A stretch of 64,000 nt of DNA from positions 10,052,136 through 10,116,135 of the forward strand of contig OX393572.1 in assembly GCA_947652115.1 (NCBI GenBank). The letters are read 5' to 3'. Below are positions 43,701 to 55,700 of the stretch, in pieces. Both the position numbers and the translations under genes were made by a program. The stretch is from Blastomussa wellsi. Its lineage: Eukaryota > Cnidaria > Anthozoa > Scleractinia > Plerogyridae. Below the pieces are notes generated by a model that saw only the letters and a list, made by a program, of their open reading frames with translations, did no database searches and had not been told where the DNA came from. Position 1 is the stretch's first letter, and every line of letters begins with the position of its first letter.

Positions 43701-46700
43701 GGATTTAATGACAGTCACCTTGCCGTAAAGTGATAAGCCTCTGCTTGACCACAGATTCAGCAGTTTTTTAATCTTGTCCAAATTTTCAATGAAGTTTTTC
43801 TCCCGAAGAAGGATTGGATCGTACGAATAATATACACCTAAAGCTTTGATAGGCTCTTGAGACCATTTGATGCCAAAGGGTTTGGAATTGCTATTTCTAG
43901 AAGATCCAATCCACATACCTTCTGTTTTACTGTAGTTAATTTCTAAGCCCGAGAGCAGTTTATAATTATTTAACAAGCTGAAAAATGCTTGGGCTGAAGT
44001 ATTGTCAGTGAGGGTTGCTGTTGTGTCGTCTGCATACTGAAGCAGTTTGGTTTCTTGTCCATCAATTGAGATACCTCTTATAGATGTATTCTGCCTTACA
44101 GCGATTGCCATAATTTCTACTGCTAGTACAAAAAGGTAGGGGGATAGTGGATCCCCTTGTCTCACCCCGCGCTCTAAATTAAAAAAATCCGACGCCCAAC
44201 CGTTATTGATAACACAACTTTGAATATTCTTATAGAAAATTTCTACCCAACGAATAAAATCTGGGCCAAAATTGAAAGCTCTTAGGCCGTAGAAGAGAAA
44301 ATTCCATTCAAGACTATCAAAGGCCTTATGAAAGTCAATAAAAATCAGTAACCCGGGAATGTTTTTTGACAATGTAAAATCCATTAAATCAAAAATAGAT
44401 CGTACAGTCTCGCCAATGTAACGAGCATTAATGAATCCAGTTTGATTGTGATGAACAATAGCCGGTAAAACATTTTTTATTTTAGTGGCAATAACCTTGG
44501 ACATTATTTTAACGTCTACATTTAACAAAGAAATTGGCCGCCAATTTTCTAGAAAGAGACGGTCTTTGCCTTTTTTTTCGATGAGAGTAATCACTGCCTG
44601 CCTCTGAGAACCCGCTAATTCACCCTTTTCGAAACATTCATTGACGCAATTTAAAAAGGGTTCTTCAATTAAGGACCAACACTTTTTGTAAAATTCAATC
44701 GGGATCCCATCACACCCGGGCGATTTGTTATTCTGAAATGAATCAAGGATACTTTTACACTCCTCAAGATGGATTTTACCTTCGCACAAATCTTTCTGTT
44801 CATCCGTAAGTTTAGGGATGTTCAAGATCATCAGAAAAGACTCAATGGCGTCATTATTCAAACTTTTGTTCCTACTCGTATACAAATCTTGGTAGAAACG
44901 CTTTTGTTCAGCGAGAATGACTGTTGGATCAGTGGTCGAAGAATGATTAATATTCAGTTTCCGCATATGCTTCTTTACGTAGTTCCGTTTTTCCAAGTTA
45001 AGAAAGTACTTTGAACTTTTTTCACCATATTCATGCCAGCGAGCACGCGCGCGAATTATTATCCCTCTAGTTTTCTCTTCGTAAAAAGATTCTATCTTTT
45101 CTCTTGCCGAAATCAAAAGATTCAAATTGTTTTCACACGAGTCATTTTCATAGATATTTTTAGCCGAGGTAAATTCATTTTCTAACTGAGTTTCCTTGTC
45201 CTTTCTGCTTCTAGCCCTTTTCTTAGAAAATTGTATAGCATGATCCCGTATATTAAATTTTATCCAATCCCAGACGCTTCTATTGTCAGACAGTTCTTTC
45301 TGACCTTCAGTAACCCATTTTGGTAGAAAATTAGAAATTTCCTCTATGTAGGTAAGATCATCTAGAATAGAGCAGTTCATTTTCCAAAAACCTGGACCCT
45401 TTGCATTTTTCAGCTCATTATCCTCCACCACGAGCATAATTGCGGAATGATCCGTTTTGATAGCAGGAGTTATGTCAGTTGATTTTATCCAGTCATGTAA
45501 ATTATTAGAAATTAACCAATAGTCAAGGCGACAAAATATTGGCGGAGAGCTTTGGTACCAAGTGAAACTTTTAATTTCTGGGTATTCAACACGCCAAATG
45601 TCGACTAAATCAAATTCCTCTTGAAAGCATTCAATATTTGCAATTGCTGTTTTGCGAGGGATTAAAGAACCACCTTTCTTGTCCAACAATGGGTTCATTG
45701 GACAGTTGAAATCACCTCCAACAATAATCTTTTCATCCGCGTCTAACTGTTCTTCTTGTAGAGATTTTTTTAGTTTATCAAAGAAATTAACAATATCGTT
45801 GTCTTTATTGGGAGCATAAATGTTAATCAGAATATATTTACAGTCCGAAATGTCGGCTTTGACAATAATATAACGTCCTTGGGGATCTATAATTTTGGAG
45901 CGTACGATGCAATCAGTCCCTTTCTTCATTAAGAGAGCAACCCCACGGGAATTTGGGCTTCCATGAGACAATATCACACTGGCACCCCATTCGTTTCCCC
46001 ATTGTACCTCAGTGTCTTTCTTTGAGTGTGTTTCTTGTAAAAATACAATATCGGCATTTTTCTTGCGACACCAAGTGAAAATTGCTCGCCGTTTTCTAAA
46101 GTTTGACAGGCCCCTTACATTAAGTGACAATAAAGTTAACTTTTCAGCCATTTAGATCTGCATAGTAAATACCCGGGGAATGCAGAGGAAACCAAATCTA
46201 CAGTTATAAGGAGACAAATTGGTATCGAAATAGTTCAGAAACAGATGGTAGATACTTAGGCGAGAAGGAAAAAAACAAAACATAAACAAGGCACCGATAC
46301 ACAACGTATACACAAAATAAACTAATATAAACCACTTTCCATTACTTACCAAACATCCGAGAGCGATAGAAATAAATACACTCTCTCCGTTAAACAACAG
46401 CATGTATGATGTTACGTTCCCAAATCGGCGGTGACAATAATTTTAGAAAAAAAGGTCAAGGTGCAGCTTATACTTAATTAGTTATACGTGTCATTGTTTG
46501 TAGGAAAAAATAATTACAAGGTAGATTCATCTAATGGTACAAATTTACCGTTAATGTACAGCCTGTCCGGAAATTTCCTGCTAAAGAAGGCTTTAAGACC
46601 ATCTTGCCTGGCGCGTTTAAGCTTCTCCTTCTGCTTTTTCCTAAGATCGTATAGTTCTTTGGGGATGTCTTCAAAGACCGCATAATTCATGTCTTTCAAT

Positions 46701-49700
46701 TTCGCTCGAGCCTTTTGCATAACTTCTTCTCTATCCTGGTAACGGAGAAAACGAGCAATGATTGGACGAGGATCACCGCTGTTTCCTGGTCTGCCCAAAC
46801 GATGGACCCTTTGAAATTCAATTCTTTTTCTAGCGTCTTTGATATCAAGCTCATCTTCCATGAATTTAAAGAGGACCTCCTTAGTGTTTTCACTCTGTAA
46901 GGAATCGCTCGACCTCGCCACGTTCTGGTTGTCTGTAGAGTCGCTGGTAGTCTCCACAACACCGATAAACTTCAGGTTTTCTCTCCTGCTGTAAGATTCG
47001 GAATACAAGAGCTGTTTTTTAAGTAATCTCTTAAATGAATGTTTCTTTATTCAACTTTTACAAGATATATTTTACCACAAGGGAGAAGAATGTTCCCAAG
47101 AAAAGTGGAGTATTCATCTCGTAACGATCGTCCAGAAATAGGGCAACCTGTGCCAACCATGCTTGAATCTGGGGCGCCCCGAGGCGTTGCTGGGGCTCAG
47201 TAATTTTACAGGTCTCCTGTTGAGGTCAAGCCATTTGCTTTTATTACCTTTCGCTAGCTGGGACAATTAGAGGCTGATATATGATACTCTGGTCACCGAC
47301 AAAATAAAACAAATTCCGTCCGAGCAAGAATCGCACACGCTATGTGCCTGCGATTAAAAAGTAGCAAATTGTGCTGGTGGGTTTCGTCTATGCAATCACG
47401 TTAGACCAGGTTACATAACTCCAAGATTTTCAATTGATTGTTCTAAATTCACATGTAAATTCTAATATCTTCGGTGTGAGATTCTGGAATTTTGATGGCA
47501 GTTGTCAGAGCTACTGTATACTGTTGGTGTTTGTGGTTTAGTTTTCTCACACCTGCTTGACTTTGTCGTTATTTGACAATAACATTACACAAATATTCCT
47601 GGTGTTCACGTTTTTCTGAGCTTTATTTCCCTACAGTGTTTCCCGTAAAACCGTGAACACCAGAAATGTTTATGGAATGTTATTGTGTTACAAAAAAAAA
47701 AAGCCAATCAGGTGTGAGAAAACTAAACCGCAAACAATAACGGTCATTAGTTTTTTGTGGTTTTGAGGTTTGTTCACGTGTCCTGAACTTTGCTGTGATT
47801 GGTCACTACACAATAAACATTCCAGACATTTTTCCGGTGTTCACGGTTTTACAGGAAAGACTGTAATTTCACATGCTGTTATGATTTTCCAGCCAAGGGG
47901 GAGCCTCTTATCCAGCTCCAGTACATGGAATCCCCTGTGACTGCCCTCCTGGAAAAGGAATGCATGGAAACCTGACCAGTAACAAGTGTTTTCCATGTGA
48001 GATAGGTTACTATGGCTCTGGTGGGGAAATCATTAACAACTGGAGAGACTGGACTAACAATGGTACTGTACCACCCATAGGATCAGATATTGTTACATTT
48101 TGTGAAAAATCACGGGAATATGTTAAACATTGCCAGTCATGGACAGCAGATGGTAAGCACAATAAAATCAAATTAATAGTAAACAGTAGTAGCAATTGCA
48201 GTTGCAGTAGTTGCAGTAGCAGTAACTAGTGCCAAGTTATAGTGCATGTGGGAAGTTTGGAGAGCATGTACACATGTAGACTCAGAAATACCCTCCCACA
48301 TCTAAAGACTTTTATCCAAAAAGTTTTAAATTAGATGGAAATTGAAAAAGAAATTGCCAGAGATAGCAATGCCTTAGATGTTTTTTTTTTAAATGGTCTA
48401 AATGGAAGAGTACCCCTCAGTAAATTATCTAATCTTTTCAGTAAATCATACCTGCCGTGCATGGATACACCTGTGGATCCAGTTTTTTTGTATTTTTTAA
48501 GTTATGATAGTGCTTTAGATGTCGATATTGTATTATTTTAGTTTTATTTGTGTAAGAAAGTTTCGTATGTGTGTATTTAATAAAAAGAATAATAATAATT
48601 AAAAAAAAGTGTAATTAATTAAAAAGTGTAAGAGTTGCTCCTGGCCATAGCAAAGAGCAACTATAGTTTCCTGAGTGTTCTCTGGCCATTCATCACAAAC
48701 GCACCATAATGAATGGTGTACAGCTAAAAGCATGAACCAGTTGTTTGATAGCAGTGATTTGCTAAAATTTACACAAGAAAATTTCTGGCAATAAAGCTAT
48801 TTGTTTAAAGCCCTCAGCGTGCATTATTGGGTTGTGTACATGTTAAATTACCTCTACTGAATTTGATTGTGCAGCTCCTCAGCTTTTAGGTTCAAAGTAT
48901 ATAGTACTACAGTTTTAACTGGGAATTTAAAAATACTGTATAAAATTCGAATAGGAACTTGTCAAGTATCCTGAAAAGTATGGAGTAGTTGAAATTGGAA
49001 GCACTAATCCATCTAAATGAAAGCAATTATTGTAAACAGCTTTTTATGTATCTGTTTGGTCGAGAAACAGTGCTTATGAATTGGTTGTGTTCTCATTGCA
49101 ATTGTCTGTATTGTTTAAACAAGATTATTCTCAAGACGTGCATGTAGGCTGCATGTTTGTAGCAGGGACGAATTAGATTGAGTCAGCTGAAACTCTGACG
49201 AATTTGAGTATAATTGTCTAAAAGCTGAGCATGTAGAGCGTTCAAGAAGTTACTTGAAGATGTTTGGTGATTAGTCCAACAGTTTTTTAAGAAACTTTAC
49301 AAATTGAACACAATGGTAAGGAAACCTTGGAAAACGTTAATCGTTTGCATTGAAAGCCCACTTGAATGTTGTTACAGAAATAACTTATTACTTTTGCTGA
49401 TTTTCATCTCACCCTGCTTCAAAAGGAATTTTTCTTTTAATGTGTGGAAGTTTAAATGTTGCAACAAAATTATTCTGCTCATATTTCCCACGCCTAGTGG
49501 AAGGCAGCTCTAGTCCCAAATTTAGTGTCAACTACAAACAGTGGTTTGACAGTTGAATTAGCGAGCGGATTATTCTTGTTAAGAGGGTAGGTATGCACTA
49601 GACAAAAGGCAGAGACATTTACACTACCACTCAGAAATAAGCGTCCCAAAATATACGCGAAATACACGTATGCATTGTATATATACGCGTATGTACATTT

Positions 49701-52700
49701 GCGTATATGCGTATAGTCTGTGTGCGCGTATGCTCATTGTATGTATGAGCTAGCTTATTGTTGTTTCTTTTGTTGACAGTTGATTGTTCTTTCAATGACC
49801 TGACATTGCTGCATTTAAAAAGTGCATGGAAGACTGACTAAATCGTGCCGTGCCAGTGCGTGCCGAAAAGCTTTATCTTACAAAGAAGTTTTAAAATAAA
49901 TGTTTACAACGCATCATAAAAACTTCGCTAAAACATTGTTTCTACATACAGAGACCATTAATTTTGGCCGTTTAAAATCACCGATTTGCACCGAATAGAA
50001 CCAGGGATATCATTTTGTCTGCCTTGACGTTTCAATAAGCAAGCGAATCGCGCCGTCGCGTGCCGGAAGATGAAAACTTTGTCTTGTGAGTTAATAATTG
50101 TGAATGTTGGCTGAGTAGTTTTGATAAGCTTGAATGAAAACTCTAATCAATTTGACTCAAAATACTGAACAATATTCGTTTCGTTTTAAAGCTAAGTACT
50201 TTACGGCAAGACAAACAAGTTCAACCTATTTGAAGAATCATAAAAAGACGACGCATTCAATAAAAGCAAGTGACATGTTGTTTACGTTTACAAACTCTTG
50301 AGAATACGGCAGGGATAGTCGCTGGCGAAAAAACATTGTTTCTACCTATAAAGGTAATTTAACCGTTAAATCGCCGCTTTACGACGAATAGAACCAGAGA
50401 TATCATTTTCGCTACTTGCCGTGTGATGCTAAAAAAGACAATCAATTAGAAAGCAAGTAAAGGGTAAAGGGTCAAAGGTCAAGGGTAAGGGTCAAGGGGC
50501 AAGGGTAAGAATCAAGAATGAATTTTTTGTTGTTGTTTTTCAAATTTTAATGAAACTAGAACCTTTTTTTAATGCAACTAAACTAATGTGTGAAGACGTC
50601 TTCCGTGTCGCCACCTATACAAATTGATCATACAGAAGGTTATATCAATAACACATAATTTTTCTCAAAATTGTAAAGAAACTGTAACCTTTTAGAGAAC
50701 TAAACTACTTCATAATTGAACTAATTATAACATTTATACATCCAGAGTCCTGCCTGGTAAAACGACAAAGTAAAGACATCTTCCGTGTGGCCGCCTGTAC
50801 AAATTGATCATACGAAGGCTATATCAATAACAAATGCTTTTTCTTAGAATGTTAAATAAGCTGCAACCTTTTGGACAACTAAACTACATTTATATGTTTG
50901 CACAATGACGAAGGTCGGTTACAGTTTGTAATGCTTTGTCATTCGGTTGCGCGTGTACATAAATTGGCGTTACATGTGATTGCAACTGATCCAACTGGGC
51001 ATCAAGTTTCATTGATTCACTGGTAGTCACTTTTTTGTTAGTTTATATATCATCTGTCCACTTAAGGCAGCAACCTTGATGAATTCTTCTATGAGAATTA
51101 TTCTTCAAACTTTTAACTAGACACCAACTGTAACTGCAGATGCTATTGACTTTTACCCATACCCGCAGAAAAACGTTTGTAAGGTTTACATGGGACAATT
51201 CAATCCAGCTGAGAAATCCTGCAAATCCCCAGCGGGAGACTGGTTGCATCCGCATAGATTTCTTTTAGTGTATCATAAAATTTGCACTTAAATAGACTCT
51301 TAACAGCTCTTTATTTTATCGTAGTTTTATCGATCGTTAGACGTGCGAAGAATGGCCGAAGGAGACCAGAACTGGCGGCCAAGTGGCTTGCGCGACAATC
51401 GTACCCCTCCGCCCTTACCCCTTTGGGTTAGGCACGCTCGTTTTGGCTGGGGGAATTCGTTTCTTTTGCCCCACACTACCCCTGCCCTGTACTCCTCATA
51501 GTTTTACCCTTGACCCTTGACCCTTGACCCTTGACCCTTTGCCCTTGCCCTTTACCCTTACCCTTGACCCTTTGCCCTTACCCTTTACCCTTACCCTTGA
51601 CCCGCGGCCCGCGTTTTAGCAACGCCGCCCGCAAACTTGTTTGACAAGACAACCTTTTTACAAACAAATCATTTCGTCTCGATATTTGTCGAATAGACAT
51701 GAAGCGACTCTTCCGAGGTCTTGAATTATCGATAAGCTGACGTTTCTTAAATAATTGCTAAAAGAGTGTGTGAATCATGGCTGGGTAGTTCTGTTGACAT
51801 AGACAAAATCCCCCGTCTATTTGTCTCGAAATACCGCACAATATTTGTTCCAGAACTACGTACTTCAAGACAAGACAAACAAGTTTAACCCGTATGAAGA
51901 GAAGTTTAATGACAATGCACTGAATGAATGCAAGTGACACGTTGCTAACAAAGCCAGGAGTAGTCGCCGGTGAAATAATGTTTGACCGTTTCCACGAACG
52001 TTTCTTTCTGATTCAAAACTTGCTAGTTGTCGGAAAAATCTATTGGTTTCATTGACTACTATTCTTCTTGGTATATCTTTTTATTAGTTTAGCGGATGAT
52101 TTTCTTTTCCTAGACAAAAAGACAACCAAGTATGCACAGCAGGTAGGCCGTGCTAATTACTCGCCGATTTCCAAGTTTGAAATACGATAGCTTGTTTTTA
52201 CTTCATAGTGACTATATGCAAATTTCACACTACTCGATCGGCTGCTGCTTTTCCAAGTTTTTCTCGTACGGCTATTTCTTTTGTTTTTCCCAACAATGCT
52301 ACACAAAGCAAACTTATGGCAAAGAAGAACAAAGAACTGCGTGTATGCATATACGAGTATATGCGTAATACATATGCATATGCGTATATACGCATATGAG
52401 CTGCGTATGTGATGGACGCTTATTTCTGAGCGGTACTGTATATCGCTTATTTAAAGACAACAAACAGTGGACCCTCCAAGTTTATGTTTTTCCTTGGTGG
52501 CCATTTGGCCACTGGCTGTTTAAGTTTGGTCGCAAGTGAAAAATGTTTGTCGCTAAACTTTTTAGTTGCTAAAGCTGAAGCGCTCAATTCTTCCTCTCGG
52601 TTTTAGTTGCCAGGCAGCTGGCGACTTATGTTGCAATTAAGTTGCCAATTCCAAAATTTTGGTCGCCATGGTGACTAACTTGGTGGGTTGGCACTGGTAT

Positions 52701-55700
52701 ATATTTGGTTAAGAAAACTTGATACTACTCTTGTGGTACTAGTCTGTCTTGAAGATACAGTGTAGTACATGCGCATGCACAGTAGATTAGTGTATGCTAT
52801 ATTTGTTACATGTAAAATTTAGATTCAGGTGGAATTGTTTTTAACCTAGTTATCAGGTACAGGTCTCTGAGTGTTCTATTACATTACATGTATATTTAGC
52901 TAGTGGTGCTATCTGAAATGGCAGTGGCAATGTATTGATGGAATACTTTTTCACAGCTGACAACTTTACAATCAACTCTGGCCATAACTCCTTGACAAGA
53001 TGCATTGCATCTGTGTTGCTAATCCCCAACAAGATGTTTGTCATGCCTAACAGCCAAGTCAGCTTTGAGTATCGTGTTGATAGCCGAGACTGTAGGAGAC
53101 CAGGATATTTAGGATGTGATGGTCTGGCCTTTTTCATTGACAATCAACAAATGCTGTATTTCGAGGGAAACCAGTTCCAGTGGGCCAACAGGACATACAA
53201 CCTGACAATGGTAAACAGGCTTATTTACAAATAATTTATTGTTAATAAGAATTTGCTTTATGTAAACTTCAAGCCTTAGCTAAACAAAAACTGTTCCAAA
53301 ACAGTGACAAATCAGAAATACCTGGGGGATCTTAACTATTACCAGGGTCGTCAATAAGCGACGGCGATCGGCAATATCGCCAGCTACTTAAACGTTTTCG
53401 CCGGCTACATTTTGGCGGAGATAAGCGGGGAAAAAGCTGTCATTACAAAAACGCTTAAAAAAGGGGCCCCCAGTGCAGTCTACTTTCAAAATATCTCTGC
53501 ACACTTCAAATCTTATTGACAACCCTGTATTACAATAAAAACCTGCAAGTAAGAACCTGCATTTTCCCAAGTGAGGCTAAACACGTTCTTACGTAAAGGG
53601 TATCTAACAAACATTTAGGCTACTTAGGTTATTAAATGGGTTCTTATTTTCTTAGGAAAATAATTTCAGTTAAGCTTTCAAATTTAGTGGTTTTCAGCCT
53701 ATTCCGTACATAAAATTAGCCTAAAAGTATTTATTTATTTATTTAATATGCAATAATGACTTTTATGGTCATGAATGTGGAATTACCTTTATACATAACA
53801 TTACATGATTTCTCAGCATTAACAGTGTATGGTCCCAAATAAAAACCTGTTTGAAATTTTAGGCTAAACAGGTTCTTGTTCAGAGGGGGTCTAATTGGCA
53901 AATTTTAGCCTAGCAGGTTCTTAATATCTAGGTTCTTACTTGCAGGTTTTTACTATAATTAAAAGTGGACAATGGAAGTGCTACTAATTAGATATACCTG
54001 CCAGCTGTGTGAGTCCCACGTCTAGGGGTTGAAAGCTTTGATCCCTTGCCTAACCACACCTATAAACCAATTTTTCATGCGCAGCTGAAGAATTTGAGCT
54101 GTTGCAGCCATAACTGACACACTTTTAAATCAAAGGCTTCTTAGAGCAACTTGTGAATGCACAAGATAAAGTTTAATGCACCTTTGAGATGCACCTTTCA
54201 CTTGCATTGATCATTTATATTATGACGATAGCCAAGAGAGGATGAAAGGCAGTGGTTGAAATGAACTTGTTTTTCTCGATGTTTCGTTTAGGGTAGCGAT
54301 AAACAGAACTCGCTATTGAGTAGAGTTCGTCGTCATAGCATTGTAGGATCACAAGTGCTGTGTGTATTGGGGAGTATCAGGGGTTTCATAGGGGTTTTGT
54401 CAGGGTTTAGCAGCCCACAGAGGAACTTGCCAAAGTGATCAAAGTTAACTGTTGACAGCCCCCTTATTATCCAACACAAAAAAACGTGAAGGGAAGAGGG
54501 AAAAGCCAAGGGGGAAGAATAGAACGAGGAGGTGGGAACCTGTGAAGCCTCCCGTTTTGTGCTGGTGTTCAGTTTTCCCGTGTTTGCCTTACGAAGAATT
54601 TTTTTGAGGAAAAAACACATTTTAATCTAGCTAACCGTTCATTGAAATGATAATGATTATATTCAAGCAACAAAAGTTTCAGCTTGGAAGAACTTGGAGG
54701 CACGATAACTTTTTTCAGGAATTCTAGAAGGTTCTCTTTCACAGTTAGAATGCAGCCTATATGTGGAAACAAGCCTCGGCCTTGATGTCCTAGCTATCAT
54801 TTCATCTGCATGAAAAGTACAGGTTTGCTTCTTGGTAATTTCACCAGCCAAGAAGTCTCTGATCAATAAATTCAGGTTTTTTGTTTTTGCCGTGGTGATT
54901 AGTGTCGCTATCAAACGTCTGCTTATGTATGGCACATACATGTAATATTATCTGCTTGTAAGTCCATGAACTGATTTTATTTACAATTCTCAAAAAATTC
55001 AATGTTGGAAGTTTAACTCAAGTTTTCTGTCCACACGACATCAAATCCTGCTATCTTGCGGCTGTTAGGCGAGTGGAAATGTGGTCGCTAAATGTGAACC
55101 AATTGAATAAAGTCGCTTAATGGACCCTTGTAAAAAATATTCACATATGATCACTATATAGATTTATTTGCAATATTTTTGGGCTTCAGACACTGTAGCC
55201 ATGTTCACTAACGAAGCACAATTGCTCAGATTGAGGGTGTTCTTCCAGGCTTGTTATCTCCAAAATGAAGTTGATGACCCCCATTTTTTTACATTTCTGA
55301 CATTAGTAACTCATTATCTTACAGTCTCAAAAAAACAATGTTAGGAAATTTTTGGCGAACTTCCTTACCTGAAATTGATTTTGAGACTAACTTGCTGGTA
55401 TTTGGCTTTGGTTTGCTAATATTTGGCTTTTATTTGCCCATATTTGGCTTTGCTATGCTCATATTTGACTTTGATTTACTCATATTTGGCTTTGATTTGC
55501 TCCCACTTTGCTTCCAATTGCTCATGGATAACTTTTATTTAATTCCTTGCCATATTTATGGGACCTTATTTTGTTTAAAAGTTTACCTAGGCGGAGCCCC
55601 GATTGTTAACCCGAAGCACTTGCCTTCAACTCAGTCTTCCCCGAAAACAAGTATTCCAAGTAGATTTGTCGACCAAAGAACACAAAAATAGTATTATCGC

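Larger units (their letters stand above)
42189..47020 (-). mobile_element. L1-like (Tx1/L1 clade) retrotransposon, young, 5'-truncated
   Basis: A minus-strand insertion of about 4.83 kb between perfect 16-bp duplications, with a roughly 19-base poly(A) tail (T-run ending at 42207) followed by AT-rich 3' UTR. It carries the C-terminal 165 residues of ORF1 and an uninterrupted ORF2. The 5' end cuts into ORF1, as in most L1-like copies. It lies in ELAPOR intron 1. Confidence 0.92.
38761..47147. mobile_element. Candidate outer TIR element hosting two younger insertions
   Basis: GTTGCCCTATTTC at 38761 recurs inverted at 47135-47147. Removing the satellite element (39123-41837) and the L1 (42189-47036) leaves about 840 bp between these ends, with CTATTTCCGGACAC-type motifs repeated inside at 38784 and 41890. 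Shared ends are only 13 bp plus a partial match, so this is tentative. Confidence 0.35.
49620..52440. mobile_element. Satellite-bearing TIR element 2 (2.8 kb, non-autonomous)
   Basis: Inverted ends TACACTACCACTCAGAAATA (left) and TACAGTACCGCTCAGAAATA (right, other strand) extend 27 bp with two mismatches and share TACAGTACCGCTCA with element 1. Subterminal arrays of palindromic GCGTATATACGCATATGC-type units lie at 49646-49745 and 52335-52410. The interior consists of diverged repeats of about 400 bp (49830, 50230, 51750), a 181-bp duplication and two GGGTCAA/TTGACCC arrays. No transposase frame. TA flanks both edges. It lies in ELAPOR intron 2. Confidence 0.78.

Noticed and set aside
46152..46403. 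Hydrophobic 83-codon frame between L1 ORF1 and ORF2
   Set aside because: It lies in the inter-ORF spacer, has no known counterpart and probably is chance, despite the TAAATG overlap with ORF2.
55338..55691. 117-codon frame rich in FGF/LIFG
   Set aside because: Translation of the 24-bp minisatellite.
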